A stretch of DNA of 6,579 bases from Candidatus Anderseniibacteriota bacterium (GCA_003229735.1 QIFI01000024.1:1-6579); one strand, 5' to 3'. Shown: positions 1 through 5,376, counted from the stretch's first letter. Numbers and translations: made by a program. The notes: generated by a model from the letters alone, not told the origin.

Positions 1-317
1 AAGAAGGAGAGCTGAAGATTACGGTGGTGGCTACGGGTTTTGATAAGCCGGAAGCAGTGCGGGCGCCCAGGCAGGCGTATAGCGGATCGGTGCAGTTTTC
101 GCCGCAGATGGGCGGACCGGGAGCAGGCGTTGAAGAGGCGGTTTCGGCGCAGAGCGCGGGTGCGCAGACGCAGTCAGTGGTGTATGGACAGAGCCGGCCG
201 ATGGCTCAAAGCGCGGCGGCCGGGCCGCCAAGTGAGGTTGATGAAGATTTGGAAGTACCGACATTTATTAGGCGAAAGATGAAAGAGCAGAGAGAATCCA
301 GGGGCCGAGGGGAGTAG
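1..317 (+). CDS. ftsZ: Cell division protein FtsZ, C-terminal end (partial)
   Basis: This is the last 104 codons of ftsZ; the reading frame begins at base 3 and the 5' part lies outside the window. FtsZ is the tubulin-like GTPase that polymerises into the cytokinetic Z-ring. The fragment opens with GELKITVVATGFD, the end of the FtsZ C-terminal (tubulin-like) domain. A linker of about 65 residues rich in Gln, Ala, Ser and Gly follows and is presumably disordered. The gene ends with DLEVPTFIRRK, the conserved C-terminal peptide that in known bacteria docks membrane tethers and regulators such as FtsA, and then a basic tail. A stop at 315-317 closes the gene, and a perfect hairpin follows 30 bases later. 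The order core, linker, terminal peptide is intact. The assignment is secure; only the upstream part is unseen. Confidence 0.95.
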   Translation, partial: EGELKITVVATGFDKPEAVRAPRQAYSGSVQFSPQMGGPGAGVEEAVSAQSAGAQTQSVVYGQSRPMAQSAAAGPPSEVDEDLEVPTFIRRKMKEQRESRGRGE

Positions 318-346
318 TTAAACCGCAAATAGTTTTATAGGGAGAG

Positions 347-374
347 CGATCCGATGGCGAGAGTCATCGGATCG
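347..374 (+). terminator. Perfect 10-bp hairpin downstream of ftsZ, possible weak terminator
   Basis: CGATCCGATG (347-356) pairs perfectly with CATCGGATCG (365-374) around an 8-nt loop. It lies 30 bases after the ftsZ stop and before a long non-coding stretch, which fits a transcript end. No T-tract follows immediately (only TTT shortly after), so it may be a 3'-end stabiliser or a weak or factor-assisted terminator rather than a canonical intrinsic one. Confidence 0.5.
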
Positions 375-417
375 GATGTTTAGAAGGGTAAAAGTTAAAG
401 AGCGATCCTAATACCCA

Positions 418-545
418 AATTACATCCGAATGACCCGAATACTGCTATTGATGACCACTGGATGAAATGACCAATTCCCAATTCCCAATGACCACTCAAA
501 TCCCAAACACCAATGACCACTTAAGAAATCTATTCCATTCAAAGA
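418..545. repeat. Degenerate short-repeat intergenic tract (ATGACC / AATTCCC words)
   Basis: Within the 472-base stretch between ftsZ and the next start there is no credible gene. This part is built from recurring short words. ATGACC occurs at 430, 451, 467, 488 and 513, three of these extending to ATGACCACT (451-459, 488-496, 513-521). AATTCCC occurs twice in tandem (473-486). The composition is poor in G on this strand, unlike the purine-rich neighbouring genes. I recall similar CCCAATTCCCAATGACC tracts between genes of CPR and other environmental genomes, but that is memory and not a search. It may be decayed tandem repeat or mobile-element debris. Confidence 0.55.
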
Positions 546-652
546 AATCTCAATATCTCAATCGGGAATTTCCGTAACCTAAATAAATGGTGGCTGACCC
601 CAGTAACCCCAATAACCAAGACCCTGCGGTGGTTTATTTCACCCATAAAAAA

Positions 653-681
653 TTGACAAGATTATATATATAGTGTATTAT
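653..681 (+). promoter_or_regulatory. Near-consensus sigma70-type promoter for the 790 gene
   Basis: A perfect -35 TTGACA (653-658) is followed by a 17-nt spacer and -10 TATTAT (676-681, 5 of 6 consensus), inside an AT-rich stretch. Transcription would start near 688 and leave a leader of about 100 nt before the ATG at 790. It is the best-matching promoter in the window and suggests strong expression. Confidence 0.8.
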
Positions 682-702
682 AGGGGCGTTCTTTACATCT
701 CT

Positions 703-782
703 AGTTTAAACCAAAAGTGACGGTTTAAGCTCCTGTTGCTCCGGGTAGGAGCAAATCTTTCAGGCAGGCAGCCTGGAAAGGA
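703..782 (+). promoter_or_regulatory. Structured 5' leader with three hairpins ending at the ribosome binding site
   Basis: Three stems can be drawn in the untranslated leader. The first is AGTTTAAACC (703-712) with GGTTTAAGCT (722-731), which contains one G-U pair. The second is GCTCC (738-742) with GGAGC (748-752); the same 3' arm can instead pair with GCTCCT at 729-734, which overlaps the first stem and so allows alternative folds. The third is CAGGC (761-765) with GCCTG (771-775), whose last base begins the Shine-Dalgarno sequence GGAAAGGA (775-782), 7 nt before the ATG. Stems that compete with each other and abut the ribosome site suggest translational control, but no known riboswitch is recognised. 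Confidence 0.5.
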
Positions 783-789
783 CAGTACG

Positions 790-1422
790 ATGAAATACGG
801 CACCATCAATCTCGGTCAGATCGAAGCCGCCATCAACAAGCTCGGCGGGCAGGAAAACTTCGAGCGTTTGCTCACCTGCAACTCTGTCAACGTCACCTTC
901 AGTGACGACAAGGCGGAAATCGTGGAGTATGATCCGATCACTTCCATTTGGAAGACGATAACGATCGGCGGCATCGCCAAAGACCAGTTCGGCCGCACTC
1001 TCAAGGAGCGTGGTGTGAACGTCAGCTACTGGTCGGCTGACATGATGAAGCAGGATGCTTTCACAGTGGCCCAAGAGGAAGAGCAGATCGATCTAGTCAA
1101 CGTGTCCGTGGCTGAACTCGGTTTTGACAAAGCCACCCGCTACGACGCCATATGTGCCCGCGCCAAGGAACGTGGTCTCGATAAGTGTCCGTCGGAAGTC
1201 GGCCCGCAGCTTCGTCTTCAGTATCTTGACCAGCCGTTCGGTGAGTGGTTGCGCGTGGCGATGGAAGCCATCCGCGACTCTGACGGCGATCTGCATGTTT
1301 TCTTCGTGGGGCACGATGACGATGGTCTGTGGCTCGACGGCGACTATGGCGGGTCTGACAGTCTCTGGAGTCCTGACAGCCGTTTCGTCTTCCGTGCCCG
1401 CAAGCAGCCCTCGGACACTTAG
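790..1422 (+). CDS. Orphan 210-residue protein of a family recurring in CPR genomes, function unknown
   Basis: The function is not known. The ATG at 790 is chosen over an upstream in-frame start at 736 because GGAAAGGA sits 7 nt before it and the upstream extension lies in the structured leader. The 210-residue protein opens MKYGTINLGQIEAAINKLGG. Its second half includes VGPQLRLQYLDQPFGEWLRV (about residues 144-163), a DSDGDLHVF stretch and a C-terminal WSPDSRFVFRARK motif. From memory, proteins with this start and end recur in many Patescibacteria as hypothetical proteins, sometimes in several copies. No signal peptide, membrane helix or catalytic motif is visible, so it is probably cytosolic. 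It is monocistronic, with a strong promoter, a structured leader and its own terminator. Codon use favours C-ending and CG-rich codons, unlike the GTG/TTG/GGA-rich neighbours, consistent with high expression or lateral transfer. Confidence 0.85.
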   Translation: MKYGTINLGQIEAAINKLGGQENFERLLTCNSVNVTFSDDKAEIVEYDPITSIWKTITIGGIAKDQFGRTLKERGVNVSYWSADMMKQDAFTVAQEEEQIDLVNVSVAELGFDKATRYDAICARAKERGLDKCPSEVGPQLRLQYLDQPFGEWLRVAMEAIRDSDGDLHVFFVGHDDDGLWLDGDYGGSDSLWSPDSRFVFRARKQPSDT

Positions 1423-1465
1423 CCTCCTTACACTTGCTTGGTCATTTATCTTTTTAGTCCCTTCG

Positions 1466-1497
1466 AGCCCTTCGCGTTTCGCGCATCGGGCTTTTTT
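1466..1497 (+). terminator. Intrinsic terminator of the 790 gene
   Basis: AGCCC (1466-1470) pairs with GGGCT (1488-1492). An inner stem CGCG/CGCG (1473-1476 with 1480-1483) closes a TTT loop, and the structure runs directly into a T-tract (1492-1497). It starts 44 bases after the stop codon and separates this gene from comEC. Confidence 0.8.
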
Positions 1498-1531
1498 CTT
1501 TTATTGGTTTACCAGGCGTTACAGTGTAAGT

Positions 1532-2959
1532 ATGCGGATATTTTTACTGGTTTTATTGGCGGCCTGGGTGGCGGGGATTAGTTTGGGGGTGTGGGGAGTG
1601 GAATGGATGGTGATATTAATAGTGGCGGCGGCGATGGCTCTCTGGATTTGGAAAATGCAGTTTGATTATCAGTTGGTGATGGCGGGTGTGATGCTGGTGT
1701 TGATGGGGTTTGTTTATGGAAGTTGGTCTAATGGCGAAATAATGGGGAGAGAATGTAGTTATAGGGCGGCGACATCCTGGATGATGATCGAAAATCCGAA
1801 TATCAAAGAAGATCGGCAGCAATTTATAGGGGAGGGCGGTGATTGCGCCGTATACGTGACGGCGGCTCGATATTATGAGCTGAATCGGGGTGATGAGATT
1901 ATATTACGGGGCGGAAAATATCAGAATTTAGATGAAGTGGCGGAGTATTCATCGGGGTTTGCTGATTATTTGAGAAAGAAGGGAGTGATAGGGACGGTGA
2001 GATGGCCGGAGGTCGAGATTATAAATGATAAGAGGAGCCGGCTGGCTGAATGGAGGAGGGGATTGGCTGATAGAGTGGAAAAATTATGGCCGGAGCCGGA
2101 TGCCAGTATCATTCAGGCGATGGTGATGGCAGAGAAAGGGACAATTCCGGACGGTATAACGCGGCAATTTAGGGCGGCGGGGGTGAGCCATGTGCTGGCT
2201 ATATCCGGATTGCATATATCTTTATTGGTGGGGGTGCTGGCGGGATTGCTGTATTTATTGCCGGTGACCCCCTGGCCACGAACAGTGTTCTTGCTGGTAC
2301 TGCTGTGGCTATATGTGTTGTTCATTGGGGTGCAGGCATCAGCTTTGAGAGCGGCTACTTTCTGGACCATCTATATCCTGGCCTTAAGATTCAAGATGCT
2401 GGTTAGTTTACCGACAGTGGTGATGTTGACGGTATCGATATTGATGACGATACGGCCGGAATTGGCGGGGCAGGTGGGGTGGCAATTGTCGATCAGCGCG
2501 GTGGCGGGAATATTCGGGGCATTGTTTGTCACGGGTAGAATTGGACATGAATTGAATGGGTTTGGGCAGTGGCTCAAGTCTTTAATTGTGGTGTCATTGG
2601 GAGCGGCTTTGGCCACGGCGCCATTAGCGGCCTATCACTTTGGAAATGTGTCGTTGATAGGAGTGGCAGCAAATATATTGGTGGTGCCGGTGGTGCCGAT
2701 GGTGCTGATTTTGTCGATAATATCTTTGGTACTGTCGGTGTTTATGATGCCTCTGGCATTGATGATGGCTTGGACAGTTCACGTGTTTATGGGATGGATG
2801 ATCTTGGTTACCGGGTGGTTGACTATTATTCCTGGAGTTTATTTTGAAGAGGTGAAATTTCCATTGTGGGGAGTGGGAGTGTATTATGGGGGGCTGATTT
2901 TGGGGATGATGGCGATCGTGAAATGGCAAAAGCGGAATTGGCGGGAGATTTGGGGGTGA
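1532..2959 (+). CDS. comEC: ComEC/Rec2-type DNA uptake channel protein, competence domain only
   Basis: A 475-residue polytopic membrane protein of the ComEC family, which forms the channel moving single-stranded DNA across the cytoplasmic membrane during natural transformation. Two or three N-terminal membrane helices (about residues 3-62) are followed by a soluble region (about 70-165, the OB-fold/DUF4131 position). The competence domain proper then carries HVLAISGLHIS (220-230), ASALRAATF (269-277), QLSISAVAGI (318-327) and PLAAYHFGNVSLIGVAANIL (364-383), all ComEC hallmarks, with helices to about 463. It lacks the C-terminal MBL domain of Bacillus-type ComEC; in CPR this is often a separate gene, seen broken at 5403. 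The ATG at 1532 is chosen because it begins the first hydrophobic helix and the 136 upstream in-frame codons overlap the 790 gene and its terminator. No Shine-Dalgarno is present; TACAGT at 1520-1525 could be a -10 box giving a leaderless transcript. Confidence 0.9.
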   Translation: MRIFLLVLLAAWVAGISLGVWGVEWMVILIVAAAMALWIWKMQFDYQLVMAGVMLVLMGFVYGSWSNGEIMGRECSYRAATSWMMIENPNIKEDRQQFIGEGGDCAVYVTAARYYELNRGDEIILRGGKYQNLDEVAEYSSGFADYLRKKGVIGTVRWPEVEIINDKRSRLAEWRRGLADRVEKLWPEPDASIIQAMVMAEKGTIPDGITRQFRAAGVSHVLAISGLHISLLVGVLAGLLYLLPVTPWPRTVFLLVLLWLYVLFIGVQASALRAATFWTIYILALRFKMLVSLPTVVMLTVSILMTIRPELAGQVGWQLSISAVAGIFGALFVTGRIGHELNGFGQWLKSLIVVSLGAALATAPLAAYHFGNVSLIGVAANILVVPVVPMVLILSIISLVLSVFMMPLALMMAWTVHVFMGWMILVTGWLTIIPGVYFEEVKFPLWGVGVYYGGLILGMMAIVKWQKRNWREIWG

Positions 2960-2970
2960 GCAAAATACCA

Positions 2971-3010
2971 ACTTTACACACCAGGTGTGTAAAGGTCTGG
3001 TGAGTAAAGT
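2971..3010 (+). repeat. Three-arm overlapping inverted repeat after comEC
   Basis: CTTTACACACC (2972-2982) and GGTGTGTAAAG (2984-2994) form a perfect 11-bp inverted repeat with almost no loop. The same left arm (ACTTTACACACCAG, 2971-2984) also matches the complement of CTGGTGAGTAAAGT (2997-3010) at 13 of 14 positions. Arm 1 can therefore pair with arm 2 or arm 3 but not both. It lies 12 bases after the comEC stop with no T-tract. Possible roles are a 3' end, a protein-binding operator or a cassette boundary; none is proven. Confidence 0.6.
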
Positions 3011-3042
3011 AATGTTTGCTCTATCTCATATTCGCATATTGG

Positions 3043-3071
3043 TTGACGGAGGGGTTGGGATGTGGTAACTA
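3043..3071 (+). promoter_or_regulatory. Candidate promoter of the cassette protein gene
   Basis: TTGACG (3043-3048, 5 of 6 of the -35 consensus) is followed after 17 nt by TAACTA (3066-3071), a poor -10 hexamer but preceded by TGG, an extended -10 element. The start would be near 3078, leaving a leader of about 120 nt. The good -35, exact spacing and TGn support it; the weak hexamer counts against it. Confidence 0.4.
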
Positions 3072-3135
3072 GAGGGGACCTTGCGTAACGTGGGGTGGTG
3101 AGAAGGCGAGGTGCAACATGTCGTGGAAGCGACGA

Positions 3136-3147
3136 AAGAAATTTTGC
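3136..3147. repeat. Left copy of a 12-bp direct repeat bracketing the cassette
   Basis: AAGAAATTTTGC occurs here, 54 bases before the start of the 3202 gene, and again identically at 5365-5376, just after the RNA array. About one 12-bp match is expected by chance in a window of this size, so only the position around the gene plus array makes it notable. Confidence 0.35.
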
Positions 3148-3201
3148 CTTCTTATTTGTTCGTTTCATGTCCTTAGGGGACGCATAATAAAGGAGCTGGC
3201 A

Positions 3202-4767
3202 ATGGCTAAGATTAACGAGAAGCGGTTTATCGGTATTGTTCATCGGCGGAAAAAGACAGCGGAGGGAGAAGCCAGGCCTACTATGGTTTGCATCAGATAT
3301 CGAGAAAATACGGCTATTTATGAGCTTAAGAGCGAAACAAACGAGCTGGACTTTCTACTCGGGCGGCTGGCGATTAAGTGGCAGAAAGTTGATGGGAGCC
3401 AGGGCGTGGTGTGGCAAAGTGAAAAAAATCCGGAGGGAGTGCTGCCGCATCAGTGTAAAACGCGAAGGGTAAAAAAAGAAGATGACTTGACCGGTATTCA
3501 CGAGTCGCTGGTGTTGGATACGGCTGTGGGTAAACAAATTGTGACTCAGGTGCCGATTGAATTTGAGGGATTGTCGGAGGGCGATGTGGCAGGGATGATT
3601 CTGGGAGGATCGGGTGATCGTTTCGCGGCCGGATTGTCCCGTCGAGGTGAAACGGTGGGCGCGACAGTGTGGAGGATTCCGCCTTTTATGTTTAAGGATA
3701 AACGCTCTGGCAATGATAAAAGCCAAGACCATGAGCTGTTGGCGGAACTGATAGAGCGGCAACGGATCCTATTTTATCTGGTCAGATTGAGAGATCGTGA
3801 TGGCATTCGGATTAAAGAGACTTTTTCGTTAAGGATGAGGGCGATGAAGGATCGGATTGGCTGTGGACAACGAATAGGCCAGAGTTTCGTAGGCCGGATA
3901 TTTCTGACCGAGGAAGGTTGTTATCCGGAAGGAATTCTGGAGGTGATGGCGGAAGAGGAGATTGCTAGTGATCCGGTTTACATGTCTTTACAGAGTGAGG
4001 AGAAGAGACGGAACGCGACGCTTAAAAAGGCAGTTCATTTATCTCCGGTGTGGGATCTTTTTGATGACATTGAGGGGGTTGGTGAGCGTCTGGCGGCAGG
4101 TTTAATTTCGGCGATAGCGGATATCAGGCGGTTTTGGGTGGAGCCGGATGAAGAAGTGATTCAGCGCAGCCGGGAACGCGGTCAGTCTTTAGAGAAGGAG
4201 GCGGGAGTCGCGGAGGTGCTGCTCGAGGAGGAAGTAGGTGATAAATCCCGCTATGAGCAACTATTACTGGCTGAAGCCAGATTGAGAGAACGTGGTTTGT
4301 TGGACCGGGCCAGGTTGACGCGGGAGGCAATTGAATGTCATAAGGAACGGGCGCGGACGCGGCGTAAAGCCAGGAATAAAGGAATGTCCAAGTTAAAGGC
4401 ATTTTGTGGAGTCCATGTTCGTTTTGGCGGTAAGTGGGGAGATATGCCGAAGAATAGACAGTTTCCCCGTCGTCGTCGCGGTGAGGTGTTTAACGTTACC
4501 CAGATGGCGCGGCAGTCGCTTTATTTGCTGGGCGATCAGTTTAACTACCGGCCTGATTCCAGGTGGGGGCAGGTGTTGCTTACTTACAAGGATAGATTCA
4601 GGCAAAAGTATCCGGAGGTGGTGGAGGAGAACGGCAGGAAACAATATACGGATAAACATATTCACAAGATGGCGCTGTGGCGGACATTAACCAAGTTTAC
4701 CGAATGGTTATTTAAGGAATGGACCAGGATAGAGCTGGAGCAGTTGCGGGCGGAAGAGGGAGAATAA
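3202..4767 (+). CDS. IS110/Nop-fold-like RNA-binding protein, candidate effector of the adjacent RNA array
   Basis: A 521-residue soluble, highly charged protein. ATG at 3202 is chosen because AAAGGAG lies 6 nt upstream; the in-frame ATG at 3118 has no ribosome site. No named family is certain. Residues 284-311 (WDLF...IEGVGERLAAGLISAIADIRRF) match the helix-hairpin-helix signature at the start of the IS110 C-terminal domain (Transposase_20), and 396-447 (SKLKAFCGVHVR..., a basic PRRRRGE patch, NVTQMARQSLYLLGDQF) occupy the place of its second half. These are separated by an unusually long charged, probably coiled-coil insert (312-395). The same arrangement is related to the Nop domain of box C/D RNPs and Tas proteins. 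Residues 174-225 are also helical and basic. I see no DEDD/RuvC, HNH or other nuclease residues in the N-terminal half, so it may bind rather than cut. It stops only 26 bases before the RNA array, suggesting the two work together. Confidence 0.6.
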   Translation: MAKINEKRFIGIVHRRKKTAEGEARPTMVCIRYRENTAIYELKSETNELDFLLGRLAIKWQKVDGSQGVVWQSEKNPEGVLPHQCKTRRVKKEDDLTGIHESLVLDTAVGKQIVTQVPIEFEGLSEGDVAGMILGGSGDRFAAGLSRRGETVGATVWRIPPFMFKDKRSGNDKSQDHELLAELIERQRILFYLVRLRDRDGIRIKETFSLRMRAMKDRIGCGQRIGQSFVGRIFLTEEGCYPEGILEVMAEEEIASDPVYMSLQSEEKRRNATLKKAVHLSPVWDLFDDIEGVGERLAAGLISAIADIRRFWVEPDEEVIQRSRERGQSLEKEAGVAEVLLEEEVGDKSRYEQLLLAEARLRERGLLDRARLTREAIECHKERARTRRKARNKGMSKLKAFCGVHVRFGGKWGDMPKNRQFPRRRRGEVFNVTQMARQSLYLLGDQFNYRPDSRWGQVLLTYKDRFRQKYPEVVEENGRKQYTDKHIHKMALWRTLTKFTEWLFKEWTRIELEQLRAEEGE

Positions 4768-4779
4768 TGCCGCGGGGTA

Positions 4780-4911
4780 GCTTTGGTGATGTTGGCGCGC
4801 GAGCAGGTTGTTGTTCTTACTAGAACGTGCGGCGAAGTGCGCGCTTGGGCGGGACGAACAGGAGCATGTGCTAATTGTACGACTGTAGGTTAGTCCCGCC
4901 CCCTTTTTTTT
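4780..4911 (+). ncRNA. Array unit 1, two-hairpin RNA with strong terminator
   Basis: Hairpin 1 has clamp GCGCGC (4795-4800) with GCGCGC (4839-4844), left segment gagcaggttgtt (4801-4812), mini-hairpin GTTCT-TACT-AGAAC (4813-4826) and right segment gtgcggcgaagt (4827-4838). Hairpin 2 has clamp GGGCGGGAC (4847-4855) with GTCCCGCCC (4893-4901), left gaacaggagcat (4856-4867), mini-hairpin GTGC-TAATT-GTAC (4868-4880) and right gactgtaggtta (4881-4892). Eight T residues (4904-4911) follow, the strongest terminator of the array. The leader before clamp 1 is the least conserved of the set. Confidence 0.75.
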
Positions 4912-4914
4912 CTT

Positions 4915-5041
4915 GGAGCGATTTGAGAGGCGCACGAGAGTCAGAGTGTTCTTACAAGAACGAGAGGATAAGTGTGCGTCTGGGCGGGACGAGGCGAAAA
5001 ATGTGTTATTAGTACGATGACCTATTTGTCCCGCCCCTTTT
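4915..5041 (+). ncRNA. Array unit 2, two-hairpin RNA
   Basis: The leader GGAGCGATTTGAGA (4915-4928) is nearly the same as in unit 4. Hairpin 1 has clamp GGCGCAC (4929-4935) with GTGCGTC (4974-4980), left gagagtcagagt (4936-4947), mini-hairpin GTTCT-TACA-AGAAC (4948-4961) and right gagaggataagt (4962-4973). Hairpin 2 has clamp 4982-4990 with 5028-5036, left gaggcgaaaaat (4991-5002), mini-hairpin GTGT-TATTA-GTAC (5003-5015, with G-U pairs) and right gatgacctattt (5016-5027). It ends in CTTTT (5037-5041), a weak T-tract. Confidence 0.75.
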
Positions 5042-5044
5042 CTC

Positions 5045-5211
5045 GGAGCATTTCATAATTGGAATGTTGCGACGAAGAGAGTTTTTTGGAATATGTGGTG
5101 CACGTATGGAGGTGTGTTCTTGATATGAACGAACATTCCGTTGTGCGCCTAGGGCGGGACGTGACTTATGATGTGCTATTAGCACGTATATTGGGGTGTC
5201 CCGCCCTTTTT
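5045..5211 (+). ncRNA. Array unit 3, two-hairpin RNA with a long leader
   Basis: This unit has about 38 more bases before clamp 1 than units 2 and 4. Hairpin 1 has clamp GGTGCAC (5097-5103) with GTGCGCC (5143-5149), left gtatggaggtgt (5104-5115), mini-hairpin GTTC-TTGATAT-GAAC (5116-5130) and right gaacattccgtt (5131-5142). Hairpin 2 has clamp 5152-5160 with 5198-5206, left gtgacttatgat (5161-5172), mini-hairpin GTGC-TATTA-GCAC (5173-5185) and right gtatattggggt (5186-5197). Five T residues follow (5207-5211). The extra leader contains GGAATGTT (5061-5068), complementary to part of the right segment of its own hairpin 1. Confidence 0.75.
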
Positions 5212-5222
5212 CTCCTTTTCTC

Positions 5223-5357
5223 AGAGTGATTTGAGAGGCGTACGAGAGTTGCAGTGTTTTTATACGAACGAAAACGCAATTGTGCGCCTCGGGCGGGACG
5301 ATTGATCGATGTGTGCGATTAGCACGAGAAAAAGATTGTTCCGCCCCTTTTCTTTTT
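5223..5357 (+). ncRNA. Array unit 4, two-hairpin RNA, last of the array
   Basis: The leader AGAGTGATTTGAGA (5223-5236) matches unit 2. Hairpin 1 has clamp GGCGTAC (5237-5243) with GTGCGCC (5282-5288), left gagagttgcagt (5244-5255), mini-hairpin GTTT-TTATAC-GAAC (5256-5269, one G-U pair) and right gaaaacgcaatt (5270-5281). Hairpin 2 has clamp GGGCGGGAC (5291-5299) with GTTCCGCCC (5338-5346, one G-U), left gattgatcgatgt (5300-5312, 13 nt, the only length exception), mini-hairpin GTGC-GATTA-GCAC (5313-5325) and right gagaaaaagatt (5326-5337). A TTTTCTTTTT tract (5348-5357) ends the array. Confidence 0.75.
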
Positions 5358-5364
5358 GTACGGC

Positions 5365-5376
5365 AAGAAATTTTGC
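5365..5376. repeat. Right copy of the 12-bp direct repeat bracketing the cassette
   Basis: AAGAAATTTTGC is identical to 3136-3147. It begins 8 bases after the last T-tract of the array and 27 bases before the MBL start codon. Preceded here by GC, it is also a short palindrome (GCAA...TTGC). It could mark an insertion boundary, but a chance match is not excluded. Confidence 0.35.

Larger units (their letters stand above)
4780..5357 (+). repeat. Tandem array of four two-hairpin RNA units with paired variable segments
   Basis: Four units (spacing of the invariant GGGCGGGAC: 4847, 4982, 5152, 5291) follow the 3202 gene. Each has hairpin 1, clamped by GGCGCAC/GTGCGCC-type strands around a GTTCT/AGAAC mini-hairpin, and hairpin 2, clamped by GGGCGGGAC/GTCCCGCCC around a GTGC-NATTA-GCAC mini-hairpin, then a T-tract. 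In every hairpin the clamp and mini-hairpin are separated on both sides by 12-nt variable segments (one is 13). Clamp 1 shows compensatory change (G-C in unit 1 against A-T in units 2-4 at the second pair) and G-U swaps elsewhere, so the fold is conserved while the 12-mers are not. Several units begin with GGAGCGATTTGAGA-like leaders. Guide function is inferred from this pattern. Confidence 0.85.

Noticed and set aside
98..106. 9-base match in ftsZ to the reverse-complemented right segment of unit 1 hairpin 1
   Set aside because: The partner left segment does not match next to it, and a few single 9-base matches are expected by chance with 16 segments.
1124..1531. N-terminal extension of comEC by 136 codons
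   Set aside because: It runs through the 790 gene in another frame and through its terminator; the residues are Ser/Arg-rich and unlike ComEC.
2371..2971. Long minus-strand frames opposite comEC
   Set aside because: They are His/Pro-rich antisense shadows of a GTG/TTG/GGT-rich gene, with no recognisable domain.
3118..3201. Earlier start for the 521-residue protein
   Set aside because: No ribosome site precedes 3118, while AAAGGAG lies 6 nt before 3202.
3202..4767. Ordinary IS110 insertion sequence
   Set aside because: The DEDD catalytic residues are not visible, the insert between the two C-terminal halves is unusually long, and an IS110 element would have one bridge RNA, not four tandem units.
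5206..5214. 9-base match CTTTTTCTC to the reverse-complemented right segment of unit 4 hairpin 2
   Set aside because: Pyrimidine-tract low complexity after a terminator, with no match to the left segment beside it.
4780..5357. CRISPR array
   Set aside because: There is no single direct repeat of 24-40 bases with equal spacers; the repeated parts are two different paired clamps and two different mini-hairpins, and no cas gene is present.
4780..5357. True box C/D RNAs (RUGAUGA and CUGA boxes)
   Set aside because: GTGAT-like bases precede clamp 1 in units 1 and 4, but no consistent C and D box pair can be placed in all four units.
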